The notes under the pieces were generated by a model. It was given only the letters and a program-made list of their open reading frames with translations. It did no database searches and had not been told where the DNA came from. A program made the position numbers and the translations under genes. This document shows positions 58,560-64,000 of a DNA stretch of 64,000 bases, piece after piece. Every line of letters starts with the position of its first letter. The stretch's first letter is position 1. Source of the stretch: Linum tenue (Eukaryota; Streptophyta; Magnoliopsida; Malpighiales; Linaceae); contig CAMGYJ010000004.1 of assembly GCA_946122785.1 (NCBI GenBank), positions 9,570,150 to 9,634,149 on the forward strand. Direction: 5' to 3'.

Positions 58560-61500
58560 AAACCTGTATCGTTTAATTCATTTCATCAGAAACTCCCTGT
58601 TAAAAACAGAACCATTAAGAATTATCCTGTGATATATAAGTGTCATTTCTGCAAGAAAACAGAACATTTAGAATACTTCTGCTTTAAAAAACAAAAATTA
58701 ATTAAAAACTCAGTACCCAAAGCTATTGGGTACCTAAATGTCCTAATCTCTGATGCTTGCAGAACTTGGGAGCTTCTGAGAATATTTGGTATCTTGACAG
58801 TGGTTGCTCCCACCACATGACAGGGAATGAAAATCTCTTCTCTTCTCTTATCTATAAAAGGGGAGGTAAGGTTACTTTTGGAGATGATAGAAATGGTAGA
58901 GTATTTGGTAAAGGAATCATTGGCAATCCTCCTTTTCCCACTATTGATGATATACTGCTAGTAAATGGACTTAAACACAATCTTCTTTCTATTAGTCAGC
59001 TTTGCAAATCTGGAAATAGAGTTATTTTTGAAGCTTCTTTGTGCAAAATAGAAAGAATTAATGATGGAAAACTGCTCTTCTTTGGAACTCAAAAGGAAAA
59101 TATCTATGTTGTTGATCTAAATAACCTTGACTCATTCAATGAAACTTGCTTTCAAGCCTTATCTCAGGATCTGGAATCTTTGTGGCATAGAAAATTGGGA
59201 CATATATGTCTATCCAAACTGTCTAAATTATCCAAATCTAAGTCTGCCAGAGGCATTCCTACTTTAAAAGAAAAGCAAAATTTTTTCTGTGATGCATGCA
59301 TTGCTGGAAAACATGCTAAGAAACATTTTAAACGTAAAAAGGATATAACTACTTCTGCCTGTTATGAACTCATTCATATGGACCTTTTCGGTCCTTGTAA
59401 TGTTACAAGTCTTGGAGGAAAATCCTATGTATTTGTACTTGTTGATGACTTCTCTAGATTTTCTTGGGTGTTCTTTTTAGCTACAAAAGATGAAACTTTT
59501 GAAAAATTTAAAATATTTGTTGCTCAAGTGTTGAATGATTCATCTGCATGCTTAAAATCTATCAGGAGTGACAACGGGGGAGAATTTATAAATGAAAACT
59601 TTGAAACCCTTTGCAATGAAAAAGGAATTACACACTCTTTCTCTGCTCCTAGAACACCACAACAGAATGGTGTTGTAGAAAGAAAAAATCGTACTATTAT
59701 TGAAACTGCCCGTACTATGCTCCTTGAGTACAATTCTCCAAAAAATCTGTGGGCTGAAGCTGTTAACACTGCTTGTTACACCATAAATCGAGTCCTTATT
59801 CGTAAACACTTGAATAAAACACCTTATGAGATTCTTAAAAACAAGTCTCCAAATCTCAACTACTTTCATCCCTTTGGATGTAAGTGTTATGCTTTAAATA
59901 CAAAAGACCATAGAGGTAAATTTGACTCTAAATCAGACCCTTGTATTTTTGTGGGATATTCCACAAAAGGACAAGCTTTTCGTGTGTTCAACAAGATTTC
60001 TAGACGTGTTGAAGAATCTGTCTTTGTCAAATTTGATGATTCAATGTCATCTACTTCTATTGATCCTTGTAATTCTAGTTTTCCTTCACTAGAATTTAAT
60101 TACCCTTCTAAGTCTACAGAAGCAGAAAGTACATCAGCTTCCACTCAAGAACCAACCAGTGCAGTTGCAGAAACTATTCAGGATGAGGATCAGACCTCTC
60201 TCACCAAATCTGCCCCTGCTCACATCAGAAAAAGACACCCTGAGTCACTCATCCTCTGTAATCTGGATGACAAAATCAAAACACGAGGTAAGTATGTCCC
60301 TGGACAATATGCTTTTGTGTCTCAACTAGAACCTAAAAACTACAAAGAAGCACTTAATGATGAAGAATGGACAATTGCTATGCAAGAAGAAATGATTCAA
60401 TTTATTAGATTAAAAGTATGGGAATTAGTTCCTCTGCCTTTAGGTAAATCTGTGATAGGAATAAAGTGGATTTTTCGCAATAAATCTGATGAATTAGGAA
60501 TTATAATAAAAAACAAAGCTCGATTGGTTGCTCAAGGTTATAATCAAGAAGAGGGAATTGACTTTGACGAAACTTTTGCTCCCGTCGCTAGAATTGAGTC
60601 CATAAGAATATTATGTGCCTTTGCTTGTTTTATGAAAATACCTCTTTACCAAATGGATGTCAAAAGTGCATTTTTAAACGGAGTTATTAAAGAAGAAGTT
60701 TACGTGGCTCAACCTCCCGGTTTCATTGACCCTGAATTTCCTAACCATGTATACAAATTAAACAAAGTCCTATATGGTCTAACACAAGCACCTCGTGCAT
60801 GGTTTGAACGTTTAACTGAATTTCTTATTGAGCAAAAATTTGAAAAAGGAGGAGTTGATAAAACACTGTTTATCAAAAGAAAAAATTCTGATATTCTGAT
60901 TGTACAAATCTTTGTTGATGATATAGTGTTTGGGTCAACTAATCCAGAAATGTGTTCTGAATTTTGCAACTCCATGAAAAGTGTTTTTTAAATGAGTATG
61001 ATGGGAGAACTATCCTATTTCCTTGGTCTTCAAATTAAACAACTCCCCTCTGGAATTTTTATCTCTCAAACCAAATATATTGACACCATGCTCAAAAAGT
61101 TTGATCTTCAAAATATCAATCCATGTAACACTCCTATGGCTGCAAATTCTAAACTAGATAAAGATGAAAATGGTATTCCAGTCTGTGAAAAGAAATATCG
61201 TGGTATGATTGGTTCTCTTCTGTACTTAACTGCGAGTAGACCTGACATTCAATTTTCTGTTGGCCTATGTGCTCGATTTCAATCCTGTCCCAAAGAATCT
61301 CATCTAACTGCAGTAAAACGAATTTTCAAATATCTAAAAGGAACTTCTAATCTAGGCATGTGGTATCCTCAGTGTGATTATTTTGATTTAGTAGGATTTG
61401 TGATTATTTACAGATAGAAAAGGCACATCAGGTTCTAGTCACTTTCTTGGTCCATGTCTTGTCTCTTGGTTTAGTAAAAAACAAGGTGTTGTTGCTTTGT

Positions 61501-61859
61501 CAACAGCTGAAGCTGAATACATGGCTGCTGGGAGTTGTTGTACACAATTAATGTGGATGAAATCACAACTGTCTGATTATGGTCTTGAATTTTCTAAAAT
61601 TCCTATTTGCTGTGATAATACAAGTACTATATGCATGTCTAAAAATCCTGTTCAACACTCACGGACTAAGCACATTGAAATTAAACACCATTTCATCCGT
61701 GACTTAGTACAACTTGGAAAAATTGAACTTCAATTTGTTCCCACTGAAAATCAGTTTGCTGATTTATTTACTATACCTCTGCCAACTGACAGGTTTGTTG
61801 CTCTATGTACTGAAATTGGCCTCAAATCGTTTAATCAGATTTGCACTCTTTCCCCATAA
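58560..61859 (+). pseudogene. pol of the SIRE-like element (protease, integrase, RT, RNase H), three breaks
   Basis: A 744-codon frame (58757-60991) holds protease [13 protein letters not shown], the pre-integrase motif LWHRKLGHI, and the zinc residues [14 protein letters not shown]. The integrase core is [15 protein letters not shown] with [12 protein letters not shown] follows ([29 protein letters not shown]). Breaks: a one-base frame change near 58725 before protease; a TAA at 60989-60991 after RT; and a small deletion with frame loss near 61385-61400 that removes the first RNase H aspartate region. RNase H resumes with LSTAEAEYMAAG and CDNTSTICM and ends at 61857-61859. Catalytic residues of protease, integrase and RT are intact. 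Confidence 0.92.
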
Positions 61860-62008
61860 TGATTTTCATTGGATATGCATTTAATTCTTCTTCCTTCTGT
61901 CTACTTTATCTTTTGTTGCAACCAGATTGGTCTTTTTCTGCATTTCATGAGCATGCTTCTTAGGTTCACTCAACCTTCAATCACTGTAGTTTTCTTTATC
62001 TCATCATC

Positions 62009-62957
62009 ATGTCTGATCACCTCAGATCCCTTGGTTTTGTCCATACCTACATCTCCTCCATCCATAGAGAACCTGCCGTCATAAATCACTATCGTTACCT
62101 TGAATTCTTTGATCGACGACCTCTTGCATTCCAAATCCGTATTGATCCTCTCGAATTCATTCCTTTTGGCATGGATATCATGCCTCTGATCAGTGCTCTT
62201 GGCTGGGAATTTCTTATCAACCTTCCTGCTCAACCAGCCTGTCCTGAGCTTGTTAAACACTTCTATAGTAACCTTTGATGTCTGGGCATTCAGACTAAAA
62301 GGTTCTCCAATCTCCACCCTCGTTTATGGACATCTGCTGTCTATCCCTATGCGTGCTCTGTGCATTATCTTAGGATATCCATCCTCTGGCCTTGCCCTTT
62401 CTCATACATCTGAAATGTGGAGGTTTGATTTCAATCTCAATATTGAAGGCTCCAAGTTCTCTGGACAACCAGCTACCACCACCTTCGAAGCTTTCCCTGC
62501 TTCTCGCTTATGTCCAAAACTCAGAATCTTTCACTATTTCCTCACTCGGGTGTTGTTACCTCGTGGGTTCTCGAGAGATCAAGTTCTTCCTCTTGATATC
62601 TGGGTTCTTTCCCATGCCACTGCTGGTCAGAAACTTGACTACTGCTCTCTTCTGTTTGGAGCTATGATATCACCAGGAGATGGATCTCTGCCTTTTGGAG
62701 GGATTGTCACCACCCTCCTGGCCAATATAAATATTAACATCTCTGGTTTTCGATCAGAAACTCCCACCATTCATCTCAGTGCTAGAAATGTGTTGGCCTG
62801 CTTGGGATTTCAAGTTCCTATATCTCCTGCTCGGTCTCCATTAAGGGCTCCTGCCAACCTTGGCTTGCTGTTTGCTCTCAATGACTCCTCATCTGAGTCA
62901 TCTGATGAAGATCTTGAAGTTGATCCTAGCTCTCCAGTGCCAGGTCCCCCTCAGTAG
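62009..62957 (+). pseudogene. Additional ORF after pol (plant-transposon-protein-like), frameshifted
   Basis: Part 1 (62009-62278) reads FFDRRPLAFQIRIDPLEF, then ALGWEFLINLPAQPACPELV and FYSNL. After a one-base frame change near 62270 the text continues in another frame to 62957: FDVWAFRLKGSPISTLVYG, FHYFLTRVLLPRG, DYCSLLFGAMISPGDGSL. The pattern (GW..FL..LP..P.LV..FY.NL, then a TR.LLPRG block) matches the 'putative plant transposon protein' domain found in the extra ORFs of SIRE-type elements. The C-terminus is Ser/Asp/Glu-rich. No signal peptide or membrane anchor is seen, so there is no evidence of an envelope function. Confidence 0.65.
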
Positions 62958-63345
62958 TGGACGACAGGTCTCAGGGGGAACTTTTGCTGCATATTCCCAG
63001 GGGGAACGTGTGTTTACAACTGATTTATCTCTCGACATATTATGTGTATTTCCAGTCCTTATTGCAATCTGTATCAGATTGCTAGACTTTTGTTGATGTT
63101 TGCACATTTTGCAATCCGTGGGAGATTGCTGAACTTCTGTTTGCTCTTTAAAACAGTTTGCAATCCAAAGGAGATTGCTGGACTTATATTATCTTGGGTG
63201 TTTAGGTATTCTGAATATTTTGCAACCCATGGGGGTTTGCTGATCCTATATTAACTATTTTGCTATCAGTCGTCTTTGGATATTTTGTTTGCTGTGTTTT
63301 ATCTTTCAGGTACTGGTACATGGAGGAACAACTGAAGGGGGAAAT
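62958..63345 (+). promoter_or_regulatory. 3' non-coding region with hairpin array and polypurine tracts
   Basis: Two AGGGGGAAC motifs at about 62974-62984 and 63000-63009 resemble the true polypurine tract GAAGGGGGAAAT at 63334-63345. Between them lie four 19-base inverted repeats of type GCAATC-N7-GATTGC at 63064-63082, 63111-63129, 63160-63178 and 63222-63240. The first is a perfect 8-bp stem. Confidence 0.75.
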
Positions 63346-63993
63346 TGTGAAATGAGGACTCAGCTCTGCCAACCAAAACGACGCCGCTGGAGAATAGCTA
63401 TGCCAACCAAAACGACGCGCTGGAGAAAACCTCAAACGACGTCGGCAAACGATAACGCAGATATCTATCGGCCTGGAGCTTCGTGGTCAGCCTTATCCTC
63501 CATCTTCTTCCTCAAACACTCAAAAGCAGCAGAGCCACTTTCTCCAAGCACCAAGATCACCTACAATCTTGTGCTTGTCAAAAGCATGGCTACTTCAACG
63601 TTCTCCCTCAACGGTCCTAAATCTCCCTGCCTATTTAAAGACTTCCTCACATCAAGAGAAAGGCAATGGTTGCAGCTTGATTTGTAGATCTATCGAGTTG
63701 TCTAGGGTTCGGGTATTTTTGAACTTCTTCAGTCTCCTCATCTATAGGGAATGATTCTGGGTAGATAGGAGTGGGAAGATTGTTCATCTCTTGGGTCAAT
63801 CAGATCTTCGATCTGATTTTTTCTTTCCTTCCTTCAGTTTTATTTCGACTGTATTTTCCCTTTAAAAAGCGATCATAATGATCGCAAAATAGCTTCAGTT
63901 TATTAATCAAATCAGTCCTCTTTAGTCCTTTCTTTGCATTCCTCTCTAAAAAGCCAAAACCTAAATAGAATCTCCACCCAGCCTAGAATCTCA
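63346..63993 (+). repeat. 3' LTR of the SIRE-like element
   Basis: Follows the polypurine tract directly and ends AGAATCTCA before the duplication CATTC at 63994-63998. It lacks 6 bp relative to the 5' LTR inside the hairpin (63798-63818). Confidence 0.96.
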
Positions 63994-64000
63994 CATTCGT

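Larger units (their letters stand above)
56420..63993 (+). mobile_element. SIRE/Maximus-like Ty1/copia retrotransposon, nearly full length and young
   Basis: LTRs at 56420-57073 (654 bp) and 63346-63993 (648 bp) differ by one 6-bp indel and about five substitutions (below 1%). CATTC flanks both sides (56415-56419 and 63994-63998). The primer site TGGTATCAGAGCC is at 57076. The order is gag, protease, integrase, RT, RNase H, then an additional ORF and a long 3' non-coding stretch before the polypurine tract GAAGGGGGAAAT. The extra ORF and repeated AGGGGGAAC motifs fit the SIRE lineage. Nonsense and frameshift changes make it non-autonomous. Confidence 0.93.

Noticed and set aside
59524..59869. 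Minus-strand ORFs in pol
   Set aside because: Antisense shadows of the integrase frame.
1..64000. CRISPR arrays or bacterial operons
   Set aside because: No evenly spaced short repeats with unique spacers; genes are spliced and eukaryotic.

Overview
This window is nuclear DNA of a flowering plant, most likely a eudicot; I cannot name the species. The evidence is spliced GT-AG genes of plant-specific families (NAC, LURP-one-related, plant GDSL esterase), a full-length plant Listerin gene, and a dense set of plant transposable elements (chromovirus, Ty1/copia, TRIM, hAT, MULE and Helitron). There are no operons, bacterial signals or CRISPR.

Host genes. There are five. (1) An alpha/beta-hydrolase on the minus strand (7282-8701, 7 exons, 269 aa). 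(2) A LURP-one-related (LOR) protein on the minus strand (13411-15617, 3 exons, 194 aa). (3) Listerin/LTN1 on the plus strand (16189-27209, 16 exons, 1888 aa, C-terminal RING), divergent from LOR across a 571-bp promoter region rich in TGGGCY site-II motifs. (4) A GDSL esterase/lipase on the plus strand (33702-35598, 4 exons, 360 aa). (5) A divergent, single-exon NAC transcription factor on the minus strand (40400-41494). I assembled all exons by hand. In each spliced gene the phases match at every junction and the total length is divisible by three.

Mobile DNA fills almost everything else. From left to right: a decayed chromovirus 3' half with its 3' LTR (1-2433); a probable MULE relic (about 2434-6040); a hAT-type short element with an 8-bp duplication (6823-7127); a Helitron on the minus strand (8884-13039) carrying a 684-bp tandem repeat; a foldback element in a LOR intron; a hAT dimer (28080-33341) that contains a reverse-oriented copia and a second hAT copy, with target-site duplications at two levels; another copy of that hAT (35975-36392); a perfect TRIM (37201-37486); a Helitron 3' end (43968-43995); a Pack-MULE-like element (44029-50584) with host gene pieces, split by a copia with 5-bp duplications and identical-length LTRs; a second MULE (52005-54443) with a nested hAT and a nested MITE; and a nearly intact young SIRE-like copia (56420-63993) with an extra ORF and a hairpin array before its polypurine tract.

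The most notable observations are the nested insertions dated by their own duplications, the Pack-MULE with a recognisable spliced fragment of a nodulin-like/NFD4 transporter, two long poly-G tracts inside one copia, the hairpin structures of the SIRE-like element, and the site-II-rich bidirectional promoter of LTN1/LOR. Nothing here convincingly forms a wholly new multi-gene system.
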